Source of the DNA: Rhizobium favelukesii
Lineage (GTDB): Bacteria; Pseudomonadota; Alphaproteobacteria; Rhizobiales; Rhizobiaceae
DNA: 64,000 nucleotides
NCBI RefSeq assembly: GCF_000577275.2
Contig: NZ_HG916855.1
Coordinates: 186,001 to 250,000 of the forward strand
Reading direction: 5' to 3'
Made by a program: the position numbers and the translations under genes
Part shown: positions 25,449 to 33,250 of the stretch, one piece after another
How positions within the stretch are numbered: position 1 is the first letter of the stretch
How the letters are laid out: the number at the start of each line of letters is the position of its first letter
Notes under the pieces: model-generated
Database searches by the model: none
What the model was told of the DNA's origin: nothing
The model's input: the letters and a program-made list of their open reading frames with translations, nothing else

Positions 25449-27958
25449 GCGATCTCCTGTAGCTTGACGAACCGCAGTCGCAGCGCATTGGCGATGACCG
25501 AGACGGACGACAGGCTCATGGCGGCGGCAGCGATCATCGGCGACAGAAGCAATCCGAACACAGGATAGAGCACACCCGCCGCCAGCGGCACGCCAAGCGC
25601 GTTATAGCCGAAAGCGAAGGTGAGGTTCTGTCGGATATTGAGCATCGTGGCCATCGCCAGCCGCCTCGCGCGAACGATCCCATTCAGATCACCTTTCACC
25701 AGCGTCAGACCGGCACTTTCCATGGCAACATCAGCGCCCGTGCCCATTGCGATACCCACATCGGCTGCGGCGAGCGCGGGCGCGTCGTTGACGCCATCGC
25801 CGGCCATGGCGACGACCGCACCCTTGGCACGCAGCTCATCGACCAAGGCCTTCTTGCCTTCTGGCAGAATGTCGGCGCGTACCTCGTCGATGCCGAGGCT
25901 CTTTGCCACGGCGCGCGCGGTGCGTTCATTGTCGCCCGTGGCCATGATGATCGTCAGCCCGTTGTCGTGCAGCGCCTTGATGGCAGCTGCCGTGGTCTGC
26001 TTGATCTGATCGGCAACGGCCACGAAACCGGCGAGACGGCCATCGACGACCACGAACATGACCGTCTTGCCGTCATCACGCAGCGAGCGAACCTGTTCGG
26101 CAAGGGGGGTGACGTCGATACCGAGATCATCCATCATTGCGGCGTTGCCGAGCGCGACAGGTGTCCCATCGGCCTTGCCCAGGACGCCTTTGCCGGTTCT
26201 CGCTTCGAAGTCGCTGGCATCGCTCGGATCGATGCCGCGTTCCTGCGCGCCGGATACGATTGCCTCGGCGAGCGGATGCTCGGATGCGCGCTCAAGGCTC
26301 GCGGTCAGCTTTAGCAGGCGAGTGTCGCTGATGCCGCCAAGGGGAACAACATCTGTCAGTCTGGGCTTTCCTTCAGTCAGGGTACCCGTCTTGTCGACGA
26401 TCAGCGTGTCGACGCGTGCGAAGCGTTCAAGCGCTTCCGCATCCTTGATCAGAACGCCTTCATGAGCGCCGCGGCCGGTCGCGATCATGATCGACATTGG
26501 TGTCGCCAGGCCGAGTGCGCAAGGGCATGCGATAATGAGTACGGCAACGGCGGCAAGCAACGCATGCGCCATGCGGGGCTCTGGTCCGACAAAGCTCCAG
26601 ACGACGAAGGCCATGACAGCAGCAGCAATGACAGCGGGAACGAATATTGCCGAAACGCGGTCGACGGCACCCTGGATGGGGGCGCGCGAACGCTGCGCTC
26701 TTGCGACCAAGTCGACGATGCGCGACAGCGTCGTGTCGGCACCGACCTTCTCGGCGATCATGACCAGCGTTCCGTTCTTGTTGATCGTGCCGCCAGTGAC
26801 CGCGTCGCCCGTCCGCTTTTCGACCGGAATCGGTTCGCCTGTTATCATGGACTCGTCGACAGTCGATTGCCCTTCGCTGACGGAACCGTCAATCGGGATG
26901 CGCTCGCCCGGACGAACCCGCACACTCTCGCCGACCCGTATCTCATCGATGGCGACATCGGTCTCCGAGCCGTCTGCATTGACGCGCCGTGCGGTCTTCG
27001 GTGCAAGGTCAAGCAATGCGCGTATGGCCGAACCGGTTCTTTCTCTTGCCTTCAGTTCCAGAACCTGGCCGACGAACACGAGAGCGACAATGACGGCCGC
27101 CGCTTCGAAATACACAGGAACGGCATCACCATGGCCGCGGAAGGTATGCGGGAATAGGCCGGGCGCCATCGCCGCGACGACGCTGTAAAGATACGCCGTG
27201 CCAACACCCAGTCCAATCAGCGTCCACATGTTCGGGCTGCGGTTGACAAGGGAGGCAAAGGCGCGGCGGAAGAAAGGCAGGGCGGCCCAAAGGACGACCG
27301 GTGTGGCGAGGAGCAGCTCGATCCACGTGGCTTGCGGTTCGCCAATCCAGTCACGCAGCGGCAGACCGATCATCGGGCCCATACTGAGTGCAAGCAGCGG
27401 GATCGAGAGTGCAGCGCTGACCCAGAGCCGGCGGGTGAAATCCACCAGTTCCGGATTCGGACCTGCATCTGCCGGTGGAATGCCCATCGGTTCCAGCGCC
27501 ATGCCGCATTTCGGGCAGTCGCCCGGATGATCGCTGATGACCTCGGGATGCATCGGGCAGGTATAAAGGGTCCCTTTCGGCATCGGCTCTGGGGCAGGTC
27601 TATCTCCGTCGCGATAGGCGGCGGGATCGGCCTCGAACTTCGTCTTGCAGCCGGCCGAGCAGAAGTAGAATTTTTCGCCTTCGTGCTTGTGGAAGTGCTT
27701 GGCAGTCGCGCGATCGACGGTCATGCCGCAGACCGGATCCGTCGCCGTCAGATAGTCCTGCGGCGCAGCTTCGAACTTTCGCCGGCAGCCATCGGAGCAG
27801 AAATGATAGACATGCCCGCCATATTGAAGCGAAGGCTTGCCGGCCTTGGGATCGACCGTCATTCCGCAGACAGGATCACGCACAACGTCGGCGGCAGCGT
27901 CAGCGCCGTGGTCATGACCATGTTCTTCGTGATTGTGGTGGTCGTGCGTGCTATCCAT
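25445..27958 (-). CDS. copper-translocating P1B-type ATPase (CopA/ActP) with YHS and HMBD metal domains
   Basis: An 837-residue copper exporter. It starts with a His-rich stretch ([14 protein letters not shown]), then two YHS metal-binding domains with the DPVCGMTVD motif, and a heavy-metal-binding domain (TCPMHPEV and [10 protein letters not shown]). The P-type core has CPCALG in the membrane, the phosphorylation motif [11 protein letters not shown], and [11 protein letters not shown]. The usual HMA domain (GMxCxxC) is not seen. It pumps Cu+ out of the cytoplasm with ATP. ATG 27958; the upstream promoter bears a CueR-type dyad, and cueR follows in the same operon. Confidence 0.93.
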   Translation of the reverse strand: MDSTHDHHNHEEHGHDHGADAAADVVRDPVCGMTVDPKAGKPSLQYGGHVYHFCSDGCRRKFEAAPQDYLTATDPVCGMTVDRATAKHFHKHEGEKFYFCSAGCKTKFEADPAAYRDGDRPAPEPMPKGTLYTCPMHPEVISDHPGDCPKCGMALEPMGIPPADAGPNPELVDFTRRLWVSAALSIPLLALSMGPMIGLPLRDWIGEPQATWIELLLATPVVLWAALPFFRRAFASLVNRSPNMWTLIGLGVGTAYLYSVVAAMAPGLFPHTFRGHGDAVPVYFEAAAVIVALVFVGQVLELKARERTGSAIRALLDLAPKTARRVNADGSETDVAIDEIRVGESVRVRPGERIPIDGSVSEGQSTVDESMITGEPIPVEKRTGDAVTGGTINKNGTLVMIAEKVGADTTLSRIVDLVARAQRSRAPIQGAVDRVSAIFVPAVIAAAVMAFVVWSFVGPEPRMAHALLAAVAVLIIACPCALGLATPMSIMIATGRGAHEGVLIKDAEALERFARVDTLIVDKTGTLTEGKPRLTDVVPLGGISDTRLLKLTASLERASEHPLAEAIVSGAQERGIDPSDASDFEARTGKGVLGKADGTPVALGNAAMMDDLGIDVTPLAEQVRSLRDDGKTVMFVVVDGRLAGFVAVADQIKQTTAAAIKALHDNGLTIIMATGDNERTARAVAKSLGIDEVRADILPEGKKALVDELRAKGAVVAMAGDGVNDAPALAAADVGIAMGTGADVAMESAGLTLVKGDLNGIVRARRLAMATMLNIRQNLTFAFGYNALGVPLAAGVLYPVFGLLLSPMIAAAAMSLSSVSVIANALRLRFVKLQEIA

Positions 27959-27993
27959 CCGAGTCTCCTTTGCCTAATAGGGCAGCGGAACCT

Positions 27994-28024
27994 CTTATGA
28001 ACCTTCCAGCACCTGGAAGGTCAA
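27994..28024 (-). promoter_or_regulatory. CueR/HmrR-type promoter and operator of the copper ATPase operon
   Basis: The dyad ACCTTCCAG-N3-CTGGAAGGT (28001-28021) lies between TTGACC (-35, minus strand, 28024-28019) and CATAAG (-10, 27999-27994) with a 19-base spacer. Such overlong spacers with a dyad are the hallmark of MerR-type activation. It drives copA and cueR and lies 36 bases before the copA ATG. Confidence 0.88.
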
Positions 28025-28673
28025 GCGGAAATGTTCGGCATTAAATCAACGCGCAGTGTCGGCAGTGTCGGATGAACGGAATTGATGAGACTAAGCTCCC
28101 TGACCGCGTGTTTGAATCGGGTTTCGTGAGACGAGATATGGGCGCGCGCGGCCGGACGGCCTGTAATGCATTGGCTTGCTTGCACGTTTCGGCAATTCTT
28201 ACCTAGGCGAGGAAGTGCAAGTTGGCTCCAGGGTAGTCTTGCAACGTGGCTTGCGACTGCTTTCTTGAAAGGATCTCCACGGCGCCTTGTCACGCGAGAT
28301 CCTTGGACGAGGCTGAAACAGCACGTCTTCAGGCAAGAAGGCAGGTGAAGTGAGCCGCACTCGTGGGCCATGAAGGGGCAGATCCTTTGAAGACGTTCGG
28401 CAAATCGGCAATCGGAGAGGGGACGGCGCCGTGGGTCACAACGGGCGCCAGGCGGCAACGACGGTGATGAGGCAGCGGCCAGCTTGGTCGCCTGACGCTT
28501 AAGAGTGGCGCACTAAAACAAAGGGCCTGCCGGGGCAGGCCTTTAGCGGGTTGCATCGGTCATCTGGCAGATACTGAAATACCAATTGCGACAAATTCCG
28601 CACCTTGCAGGTATCAAAGCACATCGGTCTGCTGCTCGCACGTCAGGAAAAAGCTTCCGGTCGATGAAGGAGC
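28025..28673. other. 650-base region without a recognised gene
   Basis: Between the copper operon promoter and the hypothetical gene at 28674. Short open stretches in all frames show no family features or ribosome sites. The only structured element is the hairpin at 28512-28544. An RNA gene in 28030-28510 cannot be excluded, but I recognise none. Confidence 0.4.
28512..28544 (-). terminator. hairpin terminator downstream of the 28674 gene
   Basis: The stem GGCCTGCC-GG-GGCAGGCC has a following T-rich tract on the minus strand (CCTTTGTTTTAG), which is stronger than that on the plus strand. It sits about 130 bases downstream of the leftward hypothetical gene and would end its transcript. Confidence 0.5.
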
Positions 28674-29066
28674 TCAGTTCTTGCGATGGGGTCCTCGTTC
28701 CTCGGCGGTCACGTCATCAGCCTGCAGGATAAGGAGGGTTCCGAGCGCTCTGGCAGACTCTCGCGGCAGGGCATAGTGCAGCCACCCAAAGCGAGGATCG
28801 CGAATGTGAAGAAGGGGTTCTCCAAGCAGTGCGTCGGGTTCTGAGTACCAACGTGGATCAAGAACGGCGTCGACCATCTGCCCACCCTCCCAATTCTCGT
28901 CATGAGGCGGCGGCATCTCAGCCCTGATCTGGCCGGCGCCTTCGATAAGATCTGATACGGAAGTTGCGTCAAGCACGAACGCGACCGGCGGATCTGTCGG
29001 AAACGTGATCGTCAACGTCTTAAACTCGTCGTCGAGTTCCCACTGAGGTTCCCCGCTGTTGATCAT
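28674..29066 (-). CDS. hypothetical protein
   Basis: A 130-residue acidic soluble protein beginning MINSGEPQWELDDEFKTL, with no signal peptide, membrane segment or motif I recognise. ATG 29066 follows AGAGGTGAG and is chosen over an upstream start that would add a hydrophobic but low-quality segment. It stands alone in the accessory region, followed by a hairpin terminator. Function unknown. Confidence 0.6.
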   Translation of the reverse strand: MINSGEPQWELDDEFKTLTITFPTDPPVAFVLDATSVSDLIEGAGQIRAEMPPPHDENWEGGQMVDAVLDPRWYSEPDALLGEPLLHIRDPRFGWLHYALPRESARALGTLLILQADDVTAEERGPHRKN

Positions 29067-29704
29067 GCTCACCTCTTGGTGATCGCATCGTGCAAGATGC
29101 AGTCGTGGATTGCCGACGACGCAAAACAAGAGAAAGCCGACGATGATTGATGGCCCTGTTCGATACAACCGTTCGATTTAGGATGGCCTATAGTGTCGCA
29201 ACTTCTCTTTGATGGCACGTACTCACTTGGACGTATGAACTGCTTCCCCAAAGATGCTCGATCTCTTAATCGATGCATTCATCCCGGCCGGTAAAGTGCG
29301 CCGGCCGGGGCATGGCGCATGCAGCCCCGGCCGGTATTTGCCGATCAGCAAGGGACCAGTGGAGGTCGGGTCGCCGCATCTCCTTGTGATCGTCGTGCAT
29401 GGTCTTCGAATTTTTCGGCCAAAGTGAGACGCGTACCAATGGATGAAAACCTAGCCGAACAGAGGCTGGAACCGGCGGAGGCTGGGTGCCTTCCCAGGAG
29501 AAGCTCGCCGGCCCGATGGTCGTGTCGTCAGAGATATCAGTCGCCATTTGAGACTTTGTGGAGGACGGCGGCGTAGGACCAACGAGGTATCGCCAACGCA
29601 TTCAGGCCAAGTCGCAGAATGCCTCTGTGGTGCCCATGGCAGAATGCTCGGGAGGTCGCCGGGGCGATGTCTCCCGTCAGTCCAGTGACCTCTTGACCTG
29701 CTAG
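29067..29704. other. 640-base non-coding stretch upstream of the insertion sequence
   Basis: No gene with a ribosome site or recognisable product in either strand. It holds three GC-rich palindromic repeats at 29283-29336 and ends at the left inverted repeat of the IS701 element at 29705. It may be the remains of a region disrupted by insertion, but I cannot name a broken gene. Confidence 0.4.
29283..29336. repeat. cluster of three CCGGCCGG palindromes forming alternative hairpins
   Basis: CCGGCCGG cores occur at about 29284-29291, 29301-29308 and 29327-29334. The first two make a stem with a short loop; the last two make a 10-base stem CCGGCCGGGG/CCCCGGCCGG with a 14-base loop (29301-29334). 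The strands can pair in two mutually exclusive ways. Role unknown. Confidence 0.6.
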
Positions 29705-29718
29705 CATTACAGTTGCAT
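29705..29718 (+). repeat. left terminal inverted repeat of the IS701 element
   Basis: Perfect 14-base match to the inverted right end at 31105-31118. It begins with the sequence CATTACAG directly after the target bases CTAG. Confidence 0.85.
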
Positions 29719-29767
29719 ATCTATCTGTGGTCTGAATCTATGGGTCTCCATGATTCGGAGGTCATGG

Positions 29768-30964
29768 ATGACAGGTGCATCAATCGAGACGACGCTTGAG
29801 CTTTGGGCATCATCGTTGCGCGACGTGAAGGCTCGCATGCGCAGACTGTTTACGCAGGAGCGAGTTGCAGCCTCTGCGAACCTTTTCCTGGACGGCTTGC
29901 TGGGTGACGAGCGGCGTAAGACAGGTTGGATGCGTGCTGAGGCGGCCGGTGATCCCGGCCCGTGGCGGCAACAAGCCATTCTGGGGCGCGGGCGCTGGGA
30001 CGCGGACGCACTTCGCGACATCGTGCGAGAGTATGTCGTAGAAAACCTCGCCACGGATGATGCGGTCCTGGTCATCGACGAGACGGGCTTCCTCAAGCAG
30101 GGCAAGACATCGTGCGGTGTTGCACGTCAATATACAGGTTCGGCTGGCAAGATAACGAACTGCCAGATCGGTGTGTTCGCCGCCTATGTGTCCGTTCGCG
30201 GTCATGCCTTTATCGATCGGGCCCTGTACTTGCCCAAAAGCTGGACCGGCGATCCGGCAAGGCTGGCAGCAGCTCATGTTCCTCAGGCTACAGCCTTCGC
30301 TACCAAGCCAGGCCTGGCTGTCGAGATGATACGGCGTGCGCTGGCAGCCGATGTGCCGTTTTCATGGGTGGCCGCAGATGCGGTCTATGGCGTCGGGGAC
30401 GTTGAAGGGACCCTGCGTCGAGCCTGCAAAGGCTACGTTCTTGGGGTTAAATCGGACCACCATTTCGGCTCCTGGTCGGGTAAGCCTCCGGTCGCCGGCA
30501 CAGCGCAGGAGATCGCCCGTGATCTCGATTCAAGTGCATGGCAGCGTCTTTCCGCCGGTGAGGGCACCAAAGGCGCGCGGCTTCATGACTGGGCCTACTG
30601 TGAACTCGCCGATCTCGATGCCGACGAATACAACGAGACGACATCAGGGCTTTGGACCCGTGGCCTCCTGATCCGGCGCAATATCAGCGACGGTGATCTC
30701 GCATTCTTCACCACATGGTGCCTGGCCGGGACGGACATCCAGACGCTCGTTTCCGTTGAAGGTCATCGCTGGGCGATCGAAGACAGCTTCGAGACCGCCA
30801 AGAACGAGCTCGGCCTCGATCACAACGAAACCCGGTCATGGCATGGCTGGCATCGCCACGTCTCCCTCGTCATGCTCGCCTTCGCCATGATGGCGGTGAT
30901 CCGGTACCGCGCCAATGACGCGACGCCCCCAAAAAGACCGCGGATGCCGACCATCAGGACTTGA
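29768..30964 (+). CDS. IS701-family transposase, C-terminus displaced by a frameshift
   Basis: DDE transposase of the IS701 family. Seen: TLELWASSLRDVKARMRRLF at the N-terminus, VLVIDETGFLKQGKTSCGVA with the first catalytic Asp, VAADAVYGVGD, and EGHRWAIEDSFETAKNEL with the catalytic Glu region. After residue ~388 the frame enters a non-homologous tail. In the -1 frame the expected C-terminus continues (LIRWSIQEVRRIAIRLAQRR) to a TAA at 31114-31116 inside the right inverted repeat. The shift lies at CCCCCAAAAAG (30926-30936). It may be a damaged gene, a homopolymer sequencing error, or a slippery site. ATG 29768 follows GGAGG. Confidence 0.85.
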   Translation: MTGASIETTLELWASSLRDVKARMRRLFTQERVAASANLFLDGLLGDERRKTGWMRAEAAGDPGPWRQQAILGRGRWDADALRDIVREYVVENLATDDAVLVIDETGFLKQGKTSCGVARQYTGSAGKITNCQIGVFAAYVSVRGHAFIDRALYLPKSWTGDPARLAAAHVPQATAFATKPGLAVEMIRRALAADVPFSWVAADAVYGVGDVEGTLRRACKGYVLGVKSDHHFGSWSGKPPVAGTAQEIARDLDSSAWQRLSAGEGTKGARLHDWAYCELADLDADEYNETTSGLWTRGLLIRRNISDGDLAFFTTWCLAGTDIQTLVSVEGHRWAIEDSFETAKNELGLDHNETRSWHGWHRHVSLVMLAFAMMAVIRYRANDATPPKRPRMPTIRT

Positions 30965-31104
30965 TCCGCTGGTCTATCCAGGAAGTCCGGCGCATCGCCA
31001 TCAGACTCGCTCAGCGTCGCATAAGCCCCGCCTACGTCATCGCATGGTCATGCTGGAGACGCGCCCATCAGGCGGCCGCTCGACGAGCTCACCTCAAAAC
31101 TAAA

Positions 31105-31118
31105 ATGCAACTGTAATG
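31105..31118 (-). repeat. right terminal inverted repeat of the IS701 element
   Basis: Inverted 14-base copy of the left end at 29705-29718. The stop codon of the shifted transposase frame lies inside it. Confidence 0.85.
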
Positions 31119-31147
31119 CTAAGACGATCAGACGCGCCATCGACGCT

Positions 31148-31495
31148 TCAGGCAATTGCTTCATCGGTTTCAGCCCCTGCTTGCTTGCATGGCCTTGCGC
31201 AGCTGCCGCAGCGCGCGCAATAGGCTTTGAATGGTCTCAGCGCCTCAAAATTAGCATCGATTTGACGATTGGCCTCAGTTTGCGTCGTATCGGAGCGCTT
31301 CCTGTTCGCGGATGCCAATCGTCTCGAAGCGGTCCGCACGCGATCGATGCTCCTGAGAATGGCCAACAGATGCTTCGCTTCCTCAGCTTCCATCGCGGCG
31401 AGAGGAACGCCATCCAGGCGCGCTGGCTCATGCGTTGCCTGATCAATGATAGACCAGCCTGAGCCTTCCATACGGAGACGATATTCTTCGGCCAT
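31148..31495 (-). CDS. hypothetical small protein with C-terminal cysteines
   Basis: A 115-residue soluble protein starting MAEEYRLRMEGSGWSIIDQ, with a helical middle (EAEEAKHLLAILRSIDRVRT) and a cysteine-rich tail (CARCGSCARPC). The ATG at 31495 is chosen as the first codon after a longer weak extension. The cysteine pattern CxxCxxC could bind a metal, but no family is recognised. Its 3' end lies just 30 bases from the right end of the IS element, so the original gene may have been longer. Function unknown. Confidence 0.55.
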   Translation of the reverse strand: MAEEYRLRMEGSGWSIIDQATHEPARLDGVPLAAMEAEEAKHLLAILRSIDRVRTASRRLASANRKRSDTTQTEANRQIDANFEALRPFKAYCARCGSCARPCKQAGAETDEAIA

Positions 31496-31897
31496 CGGCA
31501 ATCCCCATTTTTTGACACCTGTCATTCTGAACGAGGGAAGTCGAAGCTGCTATTTCCCAAATTGGCCGGTTTCATCGCTCAAAAGTTGTATATTCAAGGG
31601 CCGTAATATGGCGGGTGGACCGTACTCGTGCAGTTCAGGTCAACAATTACCCGCCCAGCGCCTGGTACGGCTCCATTGAATTGTTAGCAAATCACGGTCT
31701 TGTTCTCCTGGCCACGGCGCCTGCTCACAAGCCTGTCGAGGATACCTTTCGGTTATAACGAAGGGCATCACGTGACGGCGACTCAGGAGGCGCGAAAGAT
31801 CGTAGGGCACGCGGGGTACAATGCGCCTGTGCTTTCTGCGTTCAAGCTCCACCAACCCATATCGCGCCCTGGTCTTTAAATTAGTTCTGTGGTCGGT
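31496..31897. other. 400-base stretch without a supported gene
   Basis: Reading frames here are short and lack family features or good ribosome sites. It separates two small leftward genes in the accessory region. It may be remains of deleted DNA; nothing specific is seen. Confidence 0.4.
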
Positions 31898-32098
31898 TCA
31901 AAATCGTGGTCGGAGAGGTTTCTCTGCGACTTCACTCCTTAGCGCCTGTAGCGCGTCTGCCATTTCCTGACCGACGTGGAGGCCTTTGTTACCGTGTTCG
32001 GGATAGTATCCGGGCAGGTCGACCGGCATGCTTTTCCCTTTGTAGGTGAATGGGCGCACGCCCTGGTGCAAAAACTCGCCGGTTTGCAACAAGATCAT
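31898..32098 (-). pseudogene. remnant of an MqsA/YgiT-like antitoxin N-terminal domain
   Basis: A 66-residue frame reads TGEFLHQGVRPFTYKGKS, then MPVDLPGYYPEHGNKGLHVG and a final helix. The pattern of TG...RGVRPF..YKG...VDLPGYYP...VHVG resembles the N-terminal half of MqsA-type antitoxins from other proteobacteria, recalled from memory. The metal-binding cysteines and the DNA-binding half are missing, so it is probably a decayed fragment. Its start overlaps the frame of the CopG-like antitoxin gene upstream. Confidence 0.4.
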
Positions 32099-32372
32099 CG
32101 CTTCGTTCCGGATGTATCGATCTTCTGGCAGGCCAGATCTTGATCAGCGACTGATATGGAACGTCGCGCTTTGCGGCGGCGACCTTGATCTGTTCCAGAA
32201 GAGAGTTGGGCAGGCGCAACGAGATCGAGGTGGACGATGGTTTCAGGTTCGGCAATCGCACCTTCGCCGCTTTCCTCCAGTCGATATGATCGGCAGAGTC
32301 ATGGTGTTCCCAATAAGTCCGCTCTTCGGCTTCCGTGCTGAAGTGCGGCACGGGATCGGGCTTCCTGCTCAT
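31989..32372 (-). CDS. CopG-type antitoxin (PF12441-like), C-terminus altered
   Basis: Residues 1-80 fit the CopG antitoxin family: VPHFSTEAEERTYWEHHDSAD, NLKPSSTSISLRLPNSLLEQ and KRDVPYQSLIKIW (in parts). Family proteins continue with a short LAE helix; here the frame continues for about 45 unrelated residues, and one base of shift gives LPEDRYIRNE plus a stop path that joins the MqsA-like remnant. So a deletion or frameshift is likely. No BrnT/MqsR-type toxin lies beside it. ATG 32372 follows GGAGCGGAG. Confidence 0.6.
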   Translation of the reverse strand: MSRKPDPVPHFSTEAEERTYWEHHDSADHIDWRKAAKVRLPNLKPSSTSISLRLPNSLLEQIKVAAAKRDVPYQSLIKIWPARRSIHPERSDDLVANRRVFAPGRAPIHLQREKHAGRPARILSRTR

Positions 32373-32454
32373 TATAGCTCCGCTCCTTTCGGCTCATATC
32401 CCGGGCGGAAATCACCCGGATTCTCGTTTCGTTTGTCCGAAGCGTGAAGGTGAT

Positions 32455-32553
32455 ATGGAGCAACCTTCCGTCATCGGTGCGGCCGAGCGCATGAATGCGC
32501 TGCTCGCTAACTATGTCTCAGATCGGGCACCGCCGGCCAGTCGGCTACAATGA
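32455..32553 (+). CDS. possible small protein of 32 residues
   Basis: A short frame MEQPSVIGAAERMNALL continues to a TGA at 32553 and is preceded by GAAGGTGAT, a good ribosome site. It lies between the antitoxin gene and the VanZ-like gene. No homologue is known to me. It could be a real small protein or chance. Confidence 0.25.
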   Translation: MEQPSVIGAAERMNALLANYVSDRAPPASRLQ

Positions 32554-32615
32554 AGTGCATCGCTGAACCAAACAACCGACTGGATACAAACACGACGATT
32601 GGCTATCCTTCGTAA

Positions 32616-32966
32616 ATGGTTCTTGACCGACTCGTGAAGATAGCCGCGTGGTTGTCGCTTGCTGCCATCCTGTTCGTGACCGTCTCGCCGATCGGTATAC
32701 GACCGCACGACGTCATGTCCGTGCGCTATGACCGAGCACTCGCCTTCACAGCAATGGCTCTCCTGTTCGTGGTAGCCTATCCCCGTCACTTTTGGGCTTG
32801 CGCGATCCTGGTCATACTCGGAGCGGCCGCGATAGAACTCCTCCAGTATTTCTCACCAACCCGCCATGCGCGGCTTGAGGACGCTTCTGTGAAAGCTGTC
32901 GGTGCAACAATCGGCGTGGCTCTGGGGTTTGCAGCAAACTGGATCCGTCCGCCGCGCTCGAGCTAG
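32616..32966 (+). CDS. VanZ-like family membrane protein
   Basis: A 116-residue protein with four hydrophobic segments. It has the VanZ-type arrangement: short first helix, AFTAMALLFVVAYP, then AIELLQYFSPTRHARLEDASVKAVGATIG (the ELLQ...R...D...N/G pattern, given in parts). VanZ homologues are small membrane proteins of obscure role, some affecting teicoplanin response. ATG 32616 is the first; ribosome site weak. Stands alone before pbpC. Confidence 0.7.
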   Translation: MVLDRLVKIAAWLSLAAILFVTVSPIGIRPHDVMSVRYDRALAFTAMALLFVVAYPRHFWACAILVILGAAAIELLQYFSPTRHARLEDASVKAVGATIGVALGFAANWIRPPRSS

Positions 32967-33250
32967 TCTGCCCTAAAGGTGAAGAAAATTTCCGGCCGAA
33001 CCATTTCAGATGGCTGATCAACTCGTTATCGATGGAACCCAGGTCGTTTTTTGAGCGGCTCGGAAACACCTCGACTTGGTCGTGCCTCCTATCGGCGTCT
33101 TTAACTTGCATGCGGATGAACCATCTCCGGGGGCTTGGGTTTCGATCGGAGAACCCACCGGGGCCAATTGCAATTGTGGCTGAGGGCAGGAAATTCCTGG
33201 ACGCTAAAAAAGCATCTGGAGACAGCCTTGGTCGATTTCCCTTCAGATGA

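Larger units (their letters stand above)
29705..31118 (+). mobile_element. IS701-family insertion sequence, 1,414 bases
   Basis: It is bounded by perfect 14-base terminal inverted repeats beginning CATTACAGTTGCAT (29705-29718; the inverted copy at 31105-31118). It is flanked by CTAG on the left and CTAA on the right, both fitting the YTAR target of IS701-type elements but not identical to each other. It carries one transposase gene whose frame shifts near the 3' end. The whole element is otherwise intact. Confidence 0.88.

Noticed and set aside
28166..28458. Short frames in the gap after the copper promoter
   Set aside because: Low-quality peptides without ribosome sites; left as non-coding.
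29266..29601. A 111-codon leftward frame upstream of the IS element
   Set aside because: No ribosome site and no family features; the GC-rich repeats lie at its end.
31640..31855. A 71-codon leftward frame with an ERRKHRR start
   Set aside because: It recalls PilZ proteins at the first residues only, with no further match; not supported.
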